Assembly (NCBI GenBank): GCA_012932295.1
Contig: JAAONU010000016.1
Location: 47,523,241-47,587,240 of the forward strand
From: Cyclina sinensis
Lineage: Eukaryota > Mollusca > Bivalvia > Venerida > Veneridae
Length of the DNA: 64,000 nucleotides
Direction: 5' to 3'
This document shows, in pieces, positions 10,044 through 21,936 of the stretch (the first letter of the stretch is position 1; every line of letters starts with the position of its first letter). Position numbers and translations under genes: made by a program. The notes beneath the pieces are model-generated. The model made no database searches. It had not been told where the DNA came from and was given only the letters and a program-made list of their open reading frames with translations.

Positions 10044-13000
10044 GTGTATAATGGGTCGGCACCCCGTTATACAGTCTCTGCGAGGAGGCAACCACACAGT
10101 ACGCTACAACAGAAGAAAAGAGTAGATACTCCCAGGGCCATCCGAGAGGGGGGGGGGGGGGAGGATGAAGGGCCCAACAGGACGGATACAACGGTAACGA
10201 ACAGAAACGTACAATGGACTTTGACTGGAGAAACCACATCAGTGGTGTGTCAGTGTGGAAAGATTTGCAAGAATCATCGAGGACTGAAGATCCATCAGAC
10301 GAAGAGCGGCTGTCAGTCACATGGAAAACATCAGCAACGCGCAGGTTTACCTGGTGAGACGGGGGAGATATCTGGTCAGGTTCCCAACCACAGTATTAGA
10401 AGTCTCTCAGCTCCTGTATTTTCAATGGCTGGTAGCAGGTCGACGGCGAAGGTAACGCAGTCTGTAGATAACCTCTTGAGTTTGCAGGACAATATACATG
10501 TTATTGTCCCTGAGGAGCAAGACAATGATGTACCAGAGGTAGAAGAGGACTCGCCAATATTCAGGCTGACAAATACCAGAGAGGACTCACCTATATTTGG
10601 GCCAAGTTTAGCCCAGTCCAGTGAGACAGTCTCAGCAACTGAAGAGAGCATCGAAGGTCCATTTACCTTCCCAGAGTTATGGCAAACATCACCACTTGCA
10701 GGAAGTATTGGGGTGACACACGACCATGTAGGTGGAAGGAAACAGCCAACTTCTAGTGAGAGGAAACAGAAGATTGCTTGGCCAAAGATGAACGACAAAG
10801 GCTGGGAAGTGTTTGACGAAGACTTATACCTAGTCCTACAGTCAACACTCATTGGAGCAGTCGAAAGGAAATTGGAGGCACTTACTTCTTTAACGTACAC
10901 ACTTGGGAAGGAGAGATTTGGCTTAGAAAAGAAACCCAATCTCCCGAAACCGCCCCCAGTTCCTAACAGGAGACTTTGTGAAATAAAGAAGATCCGAGTA
11001 GAACTGCGGTCCCTAAGGAAGCGGTACAAGCGATCAAGTATTGTTGAGAAAGAAGGTATTGTGCAACTCAGAGAGCAGATAAGGTCAAGACTAAAGTCGT
11101 TGACTAATGCTGAGAGACTGAGACGTAAAAGGAGGGGAAAGACAAGGAAAAGAACAGCTTTCATATCAAACCCATACAAATTTACAAAAGAGCTACTGGG
11201 CGAGGAGAAATGTGGGAAGCTCGAGAGTAGTCAGAACGAGGTGGAAGAGTACCTCAGGGAAACCCATTCTGACCCACACCGAAGCGAAGCGCTGGGAGAA
11301 TGCGGATGAATCGAACCAGTAGACAAACCAGTCATTCCGCTAAACATGAAGGAGCCCACATGGAAAGAAATTAACGATGTGGTTAAGAAAGCACGCTCTT
11401 GCTCTGCCCCAGGCCCTAGCGGCATCCCATACAAGGTATATAAGAAATGCCCCAGGCTGTTACGAACACTGTGGTCACTTGTGCGGGTGATATGGAGGAA
11501 AGGAACTGTTCCAAAATGTTGGCAGACGGCAGAGGGCTGCCTGGTTCCAAAGGAGAAGAACTCGAAGAACGTTAGACAGTTCCGAACCATATCATTGTTG
11601 AGTGTGGAAGGAAAGATCTTCTTCTCCATCCTAGCCAAGCGAATGACGACCTACATGATAGAAAACAAGTACATCAACACATCTGTACAGAAAGGAGGAA
11701 TCCCAGGATTCTCTGGTTGCGTTGAGCACACTAGCGCGCTCACACAACTGCTGCACGAGGCGAGAATCAACCAGAAGGATCTAACAGTAGTATGGCTAGA
11801 CCTTGCGAATGCTTATGGCTCCATACCCCACCAACTAATCCATGTGGCACTACATCACTACCATGTTCCAGAACAAGCAAGAAATTTGGTCACGAGCTAT
11901 TTCAGTAACATTCATCTGAGGTTCTCATGCAGCAGATTTACAACAGATTGGGTACCACTGGAGAAGGGCATTGTCACAGGATGCACCATCTCTGTTATCT
12001 TGTTCGTAATGGGTATGAACATGATCATCCGAGCAGCAGAGAGGGAATCAAGAGGTCCACAGACAAATACTGGGATTCGTCTCCCATCCAATAGGGGATT
12101 CATGGACGATATGACTATCACCACAGAAACCCACATCCAGGCGAGATGGATCCTACAAGCACTTGACGAAACAGTGTCATGGGCAAGGATGTTGTTTAAA
12201 CCAGGAAAGTCAAGGTGTTTGGTAGTGAGGAAGGGGAAAGTAACAGACAAGTTCAAGCTAGCTATACAGAATGAGGAGATTCCATCGTTAGTCAACAACC
12301 CAGTGAAGTGTTTGGGGAAGTGGTTCGATTCCACGCTCAAGGACACGCAAAGCCAAGAAAGACTAAAACAGCAAGTGGAAGAAGGGCTAAGGAGAATTGA
12401 CAAGTCAGAACTCCCAGGGAAGTACAAAGCATGGATCTTCCAGCACGGTCTACTAGCTAGACTTATCTGGCCATTGATGGTCAACGAAATTCCTATCAGT
12501 CTAGTCGAGAAGCTGGAGCAGTCGGTTAGCAAGCATCTAAGGAGATGGCTAGGCCTTCCACCATCATTCACCAGTTTAGGTTTATATAGCCGGTCTTCAA
12601 AACTACAGATGCCATTCAACTCACTGGTCGAAGAGTATAAAGTTGCTAAGGCACGTCTGCTGCTTACACTAAGGGACTCGTCTGATGAGAAGATCAGTGG
12701 TGCAGGCATAGAAGTAAGAACTGGGAGGAAATGGTCAGTGAAGCAGGCAGTAGAACAAGCTGAAAGTAGTTTAAAGCTCCAGGATATTGTAGGAACAACA
12801 AACAAGGGTAGAGAAGGACTAGGTACCAGTTACAAACAGCGATGGAGAGATTCAGACTAAGTGGTGAGAAGATCAATGGTGCAGACAGAACTAAGGAGAG
12901 CAGAAGATGAAACACGGTCATCAAGATCAGTTCAACTTGGATCACAGGGGAACTGGATGAAGTGGAACTTGCCAGAGAGAAAGTTAACCTGGCAGGAGCT

Positions 13001-13763
13001 GTGGAGATATGAGCCACTTCAATTGAGTTTTCTCCTCAGGTCTGTATACGACCTACTACCTTCTCCGACAAATCTTAAACTGTGGAAATTGTCAGAAGAT
13101 CCCAGCTGTCCACTTTGCGGGAATGTAGGATCATTACGCCATATCATGTCATCATGTAATACCGCACTTTCCGAGGGACGTTACAGATGGCGCCACGACC
13201 AAGTTCTTCGTGAAATGGCGGACATCCTGGAGAAAGAGAGGAAGAAAGACAGACCGTTAAACCAGACAGGACCATACTTTATCAACTTCGTTAAAGAGGG
13301 GGAGAAGAAGTCTGCAAAATCAACAAGTACTGGCATTTTACGTGATTCCAAGAAATGGGAAATGTTGGTAGACCTAGGGAAGAAGCTAAAGTTCCCAGAG
13401 GAAGTGACTCACACATCCCTCCGGCCAGACATAGTTATTTGGTCAAGGTCTCCGAAGTTGGTGATAATGGTAGAACTCACTGTCCCTTGGGAAGAGAGAG
13501 TATAAGAGTCGCATGAGACCAAGAAGGGAAAATACCAAGACTTGGCAGACACTTGTAGAGATAGAGGATGGAAGACATGGGTCTTCCCAGTAGAAGTTGG
13601 GTGCAGAGGCTTTCCATCACAGTCAGTTTGGAAAATGCTGGGAGCTGTGGGCATCAAAGGAGGAGCCCGGAAAACCGCAGCACATGCTCTTGGCAAAGCT
13701 GCAGAGAGAGCGTCCAGTTGGCTCTGGCTAAGACGCAATGAACCAACCTGGCAGCCATCGTAG
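10044..13763 (+). pseudogene. RLE retrotransposon polyprotein with three in-frame stops
   Basis: A single frame of about 1239 residues is interrupted only by TGA at 11307, TAA at 12858 and TAA at 13503; there is no frameshift. In order: a finger with C69, C71, H84, C90 (CQCGKIC then GLKIHQTKSGC); a basic region at residues about 320-380; RT with the catalytic-aspartate block WLDLANAYGSIPH, motif B GIVTGCTIS and motif C FMDDMT, all aspartates present; the CX2CX7HX4C finger CPLCGNVGSLRHIMSSC; and the restriction-like endonuclease with RPDIVIW and VELTVPWEE followed by KGKYQDL. The third stop replaces a Glu codon that the truncated upstream copy still has (GTAGAAGAG there, GTATAAGAG here). The frame opens at 10038 but has no Met for more than 120 codons, so the true start is unclear. 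Not active as it stands. Confidence 0.8.
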
Positions 13764-13900
13764 ACGAGGTAGTACCTGATCAATACTACCTGCCCCACCA
13801 TCTAGAGGATGTTCCGAGATAAGGGGCGAAACATCCAGTGACAGATGGGTACTCGGCTGATGACGTCTACGTTCAGCAGTATATCTGTATTTTCACATCA
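13764..13900 (+). other. 3' UTR of the RLE retrotransposon
   Basis: 137 bases after the TAG stop, repeated at 9804-9940. It contains AAGGGGCGAAACATCCAGTG and GGGTACTCGGCTGATGACG, likely a structured region recognised by the element's own reverse transcriptase. It ends abruptly without a poly(A) tail in both copies. Confidence 0.6.
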
Positions 13901-14369
13901 GTAGCAACCTAAACTGGTCATCCCACATAAACAATATCACAAACAAAGCAAAAAACAGCTTAAGGTTCATCAGACGAAACGTCAAAACACAAAACAAACA
14001 ACTCAAAGAAGCAGCTTACAAAACATATGTAAGACCACAGGTTGAATACTGCTCAACCATATGGCATCCATGGCAAAAATATCTCACACACAGAATAGAA
14101 ATGGTCCAGAGGTCAGCTGCAAGGTACGTTCATAATGATTACCACTATACAAGCAGTGTAACAAACATGATCAGGTCAATGTAGATCACAATCACCTTAC
14201 AAACACAAGAAACAGCAAATTCCTCATTCCACAATCAAAAACACAACATCACATGAACTCATTTTTCCCAAGGACTATACGACTCTGGAACGAATTTCCG
14301 ACCGAGATTAAGGCTACCCCAACTGTGCCAGCTTTTATCAGTGGACTAAACAAGTTTTATAGATTTTAA
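13901..14369 (+). pseudogene. LINE reverse transcriptase C-terminal fragment (right part)
   Basis: Continues the interrupted frame: GVTI at the left border is followed here by SNLNWSSHI, as expected for an intact LINE. It is open to TAG at about 14181. A second block, from about 14180 in another frame, gives FLIPQ, SFFPRTIRLWN and KFYRF before a stop at about 14367. An internal deletion of the segment between MIRSM and the NHLTNTRN block explains the frame change. Confidence 0.75.
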
Positions 14370-14520
14370 AGTACTTAAAGTAAATGTTTAAGTAAGATCT
14401 TCAGTTAAATCTTGTTTTCTTTGTTATTAACTTTTATAATTTTAAATGTTCCTGACATGCGCCTGCCTAGTATAGTCAGTATTGACTTTTGGCAGTATTA
14501 AGTTGAAGTTGAAGTTGAAA

Positions 14521-15816
14521 TTTGTTTTTAATAGATCAAGATTATCTGAAGATTTTACCTTCTGTTTACAGAGGCTTCAAAAGAAACCAAATAGTGGGCC
14601 ATGGAGCTCTTCAGGAGGGTCAAGGACAGGTGTGCCCTTGTGGATAATTAAAAATCAGAAAAAGGTAGACTATATTCTGCAAGTTCTTCCAGTATCAAGA
14701 ATATAGTATTATAAGTATATCAATGCATTGCTCATTTTTAATCATGACCATAATATTGACTGCTTAAGGTGAAACTTATTTTGGAATCAAAGACCTTCAG
14801 ATTGCTTTGTTTCATCATGGTGTTTTAAATTTGACCATTTGCAAGATTTGTTTTCAAGCGCCCACCTAAATATAGCTGAACATTGTAATTGTTCTAGAGT
14901 AGAAATATAGGAGAGAGTGAATGGTAGTATTCGCAAGGCAGTAGCAACTGGTGATGACCTGTCAGGCTGTCAACAGTGTGCTGTTTTGTTTCATTATAAC
15001 GTTATACATTTCCATATGGAAAGTCCAGTTACAGTGAAATAAGACACAAAATATGTTGCGCTTATCGCTACTTTAATTCTACACTAGATAATACTCATTT
15101 ATAACTTGTTTATAATATGTCTTCACTAGAAGTGATTCTCTCACACTTTGCTCAGCTCTGTACAGTGTAAAACTTCTGTATAATACAATGAATGACCCTC
15201 CTAAAAAACTGTCTCAGAAAAAGCATTAAATGTATGTTATATACTTTTTATATACATGCTTTCCTTAAATCAAGGGGTATAGAGTCATTAGTCAGTTATC
15301 TCCTTCACAATTTGTAGTGTAGCATATTATACCAGTTAATAATGCAGCTTAGTTGTCAATGCTACAAAAGTAGCCCACTAGTCAAGACTGAAGATACTAA
15401 ACATTATGCTACTTCTTAGTTTTGATTCACTGCAGATATTTATTGAAGTCAAAATCGTTTCAATTATATGTTTCCACTATATGAAATCCTGTCTGAATAC
15501 TAAGCATAATTATGAAAATAAACAATATTTATTTTACTGCCTTCCCAAAAATGTCAACATTTTAGGAAGAAAAAGTATTGGCCCTATAACCATAATGTAG
15601 TTAAAAAGAGTGGCTTGTGGTATAACAAGTGCAGATCCAGTGCTTTTTTAATGATTCTGCTCTATTTCTGTATTCAAATCAGTAAATAAATGGCTCTTCT
15701 GTGTACTGACTGTGACATTGATTCACAAGTTATATACACATAAACATTTAAACTGGTATACTGTTACTGTAAGTTAACTGACCCCAGCATCTGAATGTCT
15801 CAGGGGCATTGTCTAC
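14521..15816. other. Intergenic, nothing recognised
   Basis: AT-rich, with only short motif-free frames. Confidence 0.4.
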
Positions 15817-17142
15817 TTTTTGTGTCGCCCTTTCGAAGAAAAGGTGATACATAGGGATCGCTTTGTCCGTCACGAAAACTTAACGTTGGCTATAACTTTG
15901 CCATTTCTAAACATTATCTTATCAAACTTTCAAATTGTATTGCTTATGACAACAGGGTCAGGTTGATGCCAAAATTTCTAGGTCAAGGTCACATTTGACA
16001 GAGTTATGCCCCTTTTTATACATGGATTTTGTCATGAAAACTTATCGTTGGGAATAACTTTGCCATTTTTTAACATTTCAACATTAAACTTCCAAATTAT
16101 ATTGCTTACGACAACAGGGTCGTGATGATGCCAAAATGTATAGGTCAAGGTCACAATTGACAGAGTTATGCCCCTTTTTGTACTTAGATTTTGTCATGAA
16201 AACTTAACATTGGCTATAACTATGCCATTTCTTAATGTTTCTTCATCAAACTTTCCAGTTGTAATGCTTACAATTGTTTCACTTAAGACAACACCATTTC
16301 TCAAGGGCAGATAACCCTCAAAATTTTTTTTGCAATGTTATGCCCCTTTTTCAAGTTAAAATTTCTTGGTTAACCTTTTTCTTTATGTCCATGTCTCAAA
16401 AAGTGTCAAGGATATTCCATTCAAACTTGGAATACTTAATCACCAGCAAGACCCCTGCAAAGATTGTTGGTACCCATGTCCCTGGGGTCACAGTTAGCCC
16501 CACCCCCGGGGGTCACTTGATTTTGCTTAAACTTATATATAGGAAAAAAAACTTCTTAAGCCTAGAAATAAAATATTAACTGACATGAGATGGGTAAGTA
16601 ATCCCCCCTCTCCCCCCCACTGTCCCCTCTGCATGGGAATCCGCCCCCCCACCCCGGGTCCATTTTTTTTTTAATTTTAAAACATATGCACTTTATTCCC
16701 CCCCACCCCTACCCCCAACCAGTCATCCCCCCCATCCCCCCGGGGCCAATTTTTTTTTTTTTAATTTTAAAACATATGCACTTTATTTCCCCCACCTCAA
16801 CCCCCCCTTCCCAACCAGCTCCCCATCCACCCTCAAACCCCCCCCCAACCACCATTTTTTTTTACCCCTCCCCCCCCTTTTTTTTTAAATTTTAATACAT
16901 AGGTACTTGACTCCCCATTCACCCTCAAACCCGCGCTTTTTTTTTTTTAAACATAGGTACTTTACTCTCCCCTCCCCCCCCCCCCCCCGCAACTGGGCCC
17001 AATTTTTTTTTTTTTAAACTTTAATACATAGGTACTTGACTCCCCATCCACCCTCAACCCCAGCAGCCTCTTGTTTACCTTTTTAGTTATTCTAACAGAG
17101 TACCCATGGGCGACACAAGTGTTCCACTGAACACCCATCTAG
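15817..17142 (+). mobile_element. HINE-type non-autonomous Helentron, copy 2
   Basis: Starts TTTTTGTGTCGCCC. The perfect inverted match GGGCGACACAA is at 17108-17118, the perfect 6-bp hairpin GTGTTC-CACT-GAACAC at 17119-17134, and the terminal CTAG at 17139-17142 is followed by T. It has the same body and C/T core as copies 1 and 3 and is colinear with copy 3 (1326 against 1330 bases). Runs of C and T at 16600-17060 vary most between copies. Confidence 0.65.
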
Positions 17143-17620
17143 TCTTTTTATATTTGTAGATAAATCTTTTATCAGCTCTAACTGGGGGCAGAGCAACAGG
17201 CAACAGGGCCTTAGCAAGTGAGTGCAAACATGTTGGCTTCTTGGGACATCTGAAAGCAAGATTGTGAGTTTCCAAGTAAACATTTTCAATATTACAGGTT
17301 TGAACATTTTCTGGATAAAGAACCATAAATGTGTATGTTGCTAAGTACTTTACATAAAGGTGTCTGTGCACTGTTTCAATTCAAACTCAGATCTGGTGTT
17401 ATCTCATTCTAATGCAGCACAATGGAGAATGTACTAAGCGTATGTATTAAACCTGACATTTTTTATATGGAATTCAATGTTACAAAGTATAAGGTACTTT
17501 CTTGTAACTGTTACAAGTGAGGAAACTGCCACCGTTAAGAACTCTTTCCTTTTTAGAAATAATTTTAGACAACAGAACCAGAACATATAATGCCTTTATC
17601 ATTTTTGTGACAGTAATGAC
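17143..17620. other. Intergenic
   Basis: A 94-codon minus-strand frame (17087-17371) overlaps the HINE end and shows no family motif, so it is not called as a gene. Confidence 0.4.
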
Positions 17621-18232
17621 CAGGGATGGGTCAAGTACTGAGAATCAGTACTCAAGTACCACTCAAGTACTTGATGACTGAGGACTTACTCAGCAAGTAC
17701 AAGTACATTTTTAAATGGTACTTGAGTAGTACTCATGGTACTTATAAGTAAACAATAAGTATTCATAAGATCCATAACTCTTATATTACCTTACAAGCAC
17801 ATGCTTAATACCATGACAAACATACATGTGACCAAAATTTAATATGCTTAGAATGCATCTGTCGGGGCAGAATAATTTCCCCATAATACTAAAGAGTCTT
17901 TCAACTGCAAAAGAGGAAGCTTGATAAAAGTCAAATTTTGTTCATTAACCACTTACCACAACAATAACTGAACCCTTGATTGTCATGCATACTGACCACA
18001 TTAGATTAAACTGTTAGTGTTATAGGTAATTATATCATAATAGCCACTTAAATGACCTGTTTCACCTCTTTACAAGACAATAAGAACATGCCTACAGCAA
18101 TTTTTCACACTTGCTGAACTTGCTTTAACCAGTTTGAAAGAACCTTTGGTGTCATTAAGATTGTTGAGAAATAGTGTATTTCAAGAAAAAACAAATTACT
18201 TATAGTACTTGAGTACAAGTAACCCATCCCTG
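17621..18232. mobile_element. hAT MITE with CAGGGATGGGT ends
   Basis: Terminal inverted repeats CAGGGATGGGT (left) and its complement ending CCCATCCCTG (right), 612 bases long, flanked by GTAATGAC (17613-17620) and GTAAGGAC (18233-18240): an 8-bp target duplication with one change. The ends are rich in ACTCAAGTACT-type subterminal motifs. The 8-bp duplication and CAGGG-type ends identify the hAT superfamily. No transposase frame, so it depends on an autonomous relative. Confidence 0.85.
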
Positions 18233-20339
18233 GTAAGGACAAGGAAATATCTGCTATCTACACATATTTTTATCTAATACTTTAAAATTTTATCATCTAC
18301 AATTCTAAATCAGTTTTACTCAGTTTTGACAGAAGGTGTGTTATCATGTGTAAGATCTAACTTGAATTATGATCTCTTGATAAAGAAAAATAACTTCTAT
18401 ATTTGCTCACTATTTGGCATCTTATGTTTGCCAGTGCAAAGTGCCTTTTGATAGAATATGTTTTATAGTATGATAGTAGATGTTAAAACAAATTTCTTTA
18501 TACAAATGTACTTATTTCAACTTAAGTGTTGGCCAAGAAGGCTGTCTACTAGGTGTGAGCAAGAGAAAAAATCTTAGTTCAGTTTGGAACTCAAAAAGGT
18601 TGGGGTCTTTGTCATAAAATATGAAAATTTGTTTATATCATCAGTCTTCAATTTTGTTGAAATCTTCATTTACTTTTGAAAGCGTGCCTAATTATGAATT
18701 ACTCCTTTAAAAATCTGAAGTAACTATGGTCTTTGCAACATAAAGACCATAGTCATTTCAGACTTTTATAAGTATCTATAAGAAGCACCTTCATTTATAG
18801 CTTGTTTATTAACTGAAATAAAATAAATATATTATCTAATTTCATTTATTAGATACCTAATGTTGAAATCTGGCAATAATGCATGGCAAATTATTCAAAT
18901 GTTTTAAACTTTTAATTATATGAAAATTTTAGGAAGAATCTTTCATATTCTTATCTTATTTATAGATCCAATAAAAGTCTGGGAAGTACAGTTAAATAGT
19001 AACATAACATAGAATTAAATTTTAATAGGACATGTCTTGGAATGTAGCATTATCTGATTGGTGGAGAAAGCACAGTTACATGTATTTATGGCAGCTGCTT
19101 TAACAAGACAATATGTAATGAAATCAGCTATTCTCTAGATCTGCCCAACAGTTTGTGAGTGAGATTATCAGAAACATCCATAACAGACTTAATGCAAATG
19201 AACTAAAATGTGTTATTTCCTATTTTGAAATTTTTAATCCCTTATTGAAATTAACATTTTTTTGTGTGTGCAACATTTATATCCTTGTAAGGGCTTATTT
19301 TATTATGCCAATGTTTGTTCATCTGTCTGTCTGCCTGTGCATTTTAAAGTCTGTCTGTCTGTCCATCAATTTTAGGAAGTTTTTTTTATCTGTTCTGCAT
19401 ATCTTGAAAATATTGATGTAGGAAATTTGAACTGTTTGATATAATGTGTGAATATTTCATGTTCCCTCTGTAACTCTTAAACTGTTGAAAGAAAATTGAA
19501 ACTATTTGACAGAACGATGAGATGACCTACAGAGCACAGGTTTTGACTGTCTCTTATCAAGGTCATTGTCATTTTTGAACTGCTTGAAGGAAATTGGGTA
19601 TATAGTTTATGAAACTTGGTCTGAAGGTTTGTCATGATAGTCATCAGCTCTTGGTCTTTGTCACATTTGAGCAAAATGCTGGTTACCATCATTGATCATA
19701 GAAAAAGTTTAGAGCACTGAAGCAGCCTTTTCTATGAAATCATAACAAGATTTAGTTAATACTTGTTATAATGTTTGTTAAGATTTCCCAGAGCTAGAGA
19801 TCTTTTTTTATCTGGAGTAAATGGGGTTTGGCCACGTTCACCATTTGTGATCAAGGAAGAACTCAATTTGAACAGTATAAATAACATATTCTTTGACAAA
19901 TTCTTCCTGAAACTTGGGTAAATCATTTTTACAGGTAATTGAAAGTGGAAGTTTCCAAGAATATTTTTTAACCTTGTTAACAATGTGAATGAGATTCATA
20001 AATCTATGGGGCCATCATCATTGCATGGTCTATTGTCTTTTTACTTATTTTTCTAAATACTTTATTGTTAAAGAGATTAGACATGTTAAAGTAAGAACAG
20101 TATAATTGAAATATATGTATATGTCAACCTTAACTGTAACGTTAGAGCCACATAAGACACTTCCATATTGATTGATATAAAAATCTGATATTCTTAAACC
20201 TTTTTTCAGTATAAACAATCAAATAAGTAAATATCATTATGTTCTAAGAAACATTGCAATACTTTAAACTTGAAATAGTTTGAATATCTACTGTGAAGAA
20301 TTAAGTCATTCTATGGCATTGTCAAAAAACTGTAGATGT
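18233..20339. other. Intergenic, nothing recognised
   Basis: AT-rich. A short run of CTGT repeats lies near 19322-19363. Confidence 0.4.
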
Positions 20340-21671
20340 ATGGAAAAGGATATCCGCCATTTCACACATTATTGTATTTGTTATTTCAATATGCCAATTT
20401 CTTTCTAATGCTGCCAATTCAGTTTCTGTGTTGCCTTTAAGAAGTGCATTATCCATATTTGTATGTAAATTGCGATATTTTAATTATAACTCTATCTTTA
20501 ATGTTGTAACCATTGAAAACTAATGAGTTTTTTAATTCAGTCATAAGAATTCATATGCAAATATTTTAATGACAATTAAGTGCTGAAATTGCTTACTATG
20601 CCAATAATATGAACATCGTCGAGTTATAATTAATGTAATGGACTTTAAATGCAATTATTTTAATTATTATCAAGAATTTATTTTGCTAACTTTCTCGTTT
20701 TATCTATATGCTTGATAAACTTCTTATTCCTATTTTCAAATTTATTTTGATTTGGTCATATGCATAACACTTTAGTCGTTGCAGTTAAATGTTGACAAGC
20801 AAAACTCGTTGCTTTGCGCCAAAGTAAAGGGGAATAACTGGTAAAAAATGAAAAAATAATAAACTCTCCCCATACCGGTGTCGACACTAGTTTATACGAA
20901 GAAAATAAGTCCGCAAACGTCGTTGTGATATTGATATTGATATAGATGTTCCATTCCCAAATCAAAAGTAATTCTGAACATCTAAATGATGACCATTGGT
21001 GTCAAAATACAAAACAACAGTCAAAGCTCCAACGCGGCGGTGACGTCAGTCTCTCCTCGTGTTTCTTGTGGTTGTATATTCCCGCGAGGTAAAAATGGAC
21101 TTTACACCGGGGAGGGAGCGGTTAGTTTTTCTACGGGAACCTCTGTCTTAAAAATGCGGTCTGGTTCTCGGCCTCGATTTACAATGTCAAAATTATTACA
21201 AGAACAATCGTATTTTGTTGCAATCATTTTTATGAGGACGATTATATGTTAGATAATTTTGGACTTTATATGCATATCTTTCTGGAAACGAATATATGTT
21301 TGATAATGGTTTTAGAAAGAAAGCAAAATACATTCTTAATGATAATTCAAATAATTGCATATAAAGTACATTAAATTAACTGTAACTCAACGATTTTCAT
21401 ATTATTGGCATAGTAAGCAAATCAAATGCTTAATCATTATAACGATATCTGCATATGAATTCTTATGACAGAATTATAAAAATCATACTAGTTTACAATG
21501 GTTGCAACATTAAAAGTAGTGTTAAAATTAAAATAACGCAATTTGCATACAAATATGGATAATGCACTTCTAAAAAGCAACATGGGAAATGAATTGGCTG
21601 CGTTGAAAAGAAATTGGCATATTGAAATAACAAATACAATAATGTGTGAAATGGCGGATATCCCCTTCCAT
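20340..21671. mobile_element. Foldback element with ~390-bp inverted arms
   Basis: The left arm (from 20340, ATGGAAAAGGATATCCGCC) and the reverse complement of the right arm (from 21671, ATGGAAGGGGATATCCGCC) stay alignable for about 390 bases. Shared landmarks are TTTCACACATTATTG, CATAAGAATTCATATGCA and ACTATGCCAATAATATGAA. The unpaired centre (about 20740-21280) is less AT-rich and has CGGTGACGTCAGTC at about 21038, but no gene is recognised in it. A TAGATG just outside each end (20334-20339 region and 21673-21678) may be the target duplication. Confidence 0.75.
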
Positions 21672-21936
21672 ATAGATGCACGTAATTGAATTAATATGTC
21701 TTCCTAGATTTCAAACATGTCATTTTTTGATACTTTCCAGTGTATGTTTTTTCAACAGTAGAACAGCAACAAGTGGCTTGTTGAAGATACAGATGTGGAA
21801 ATGGCTATATGAACATAACATGAACATAAAAATCCTACAGTTTTCTGTCATATTTATCTCATCGAGGAAGTTTTCAACTTGTTATGGACCTCAGAAATTA
21901 CTTGAATTATACTTTGCTTTTTATACAATTCATTAT

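Larger units (their letters stand above)
9497..13900 (+). mobile_element. R2-type (RLE) non-LTR retrotransposon dimer
   Basis: Two copies stand head to tail: a 5'-truncated one (9497-9940, only the end of the endonuclease and the 3' UTR) and a full-length one (9941-13900). Both end at the same base with TTTTCACATCA, and no host sequence lies between them. The ~442-bp shared part differs at about four positions. The protein (next entry) has an N-terminal Cys/His finger, RT, CCHC finger and restriction-like endonuclease, the layout of the R2/R4/NeSL/Hero group; my recollection of related sequences favours Hero, but the clade is not certain. The insertion splits the LINE GTNACAATAAG/TAGCAACC region with at most a 2-bp target duplication (AG). 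Confidence 0.85.
9113..14520 (+). mobile_element. 5'-truncated CR1/L2-like LINE, split by a later insertion
   Basis: A non-LTR retrotransposon of the endonuclease/RT type survives as two pieces, 9113-9496 and 13901-14520, separated by the R2-type element. The left piece starts inside the RT domain, just before VLSGVPQGSVLGP (motif B), then FADDT (motif C) and KYLGVTI. The right piece resumes with SNLNWSSHINNITNKA, YVRPQVEYCSTIWHP and QRSAARYV, the usual thumb and C-terminal blocks, and ends with SFFPRTIRLWN. A frameshift or short deletion near 14180 separates QRSAARYV from the last block. The 3' end is a (GTTGAA)n-like tail at about 14503-14520, typical of this LINE group. It is dead on several counts. 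Confidence 0.8.

Noticed and set aside
10376..11179. Long minus-strand frames opposite the retrotransposon (10376-11179, 11912-12805, 13409-13801).
   Set aside because: Antisense shadows of the RLE polyprotein; no motifs of their own.
9497..13900. The ~442-bp direct repeats at both ends look like LTRs of an LTR retrotransposon.
   Set aside because: The repeat contains the end of the endonuclease coding sequence plus the 3' UTR, there is no gag/protease/integrase, and the RT is of the R2 type. A head-to-tail dimer explains it.
16686..16895. Proline-rich small frames in the HINE cores (also 50443-50628).
   Set aside because: Produced by C-runs in the repeat; no Kozak, no family, length varies with the runs.
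17087..17371. A 94-codon minus-strand frame as an exon.
   Set aside because: Overlaps the end of a HINE copy and shows no conserved motif or matching splice partners.
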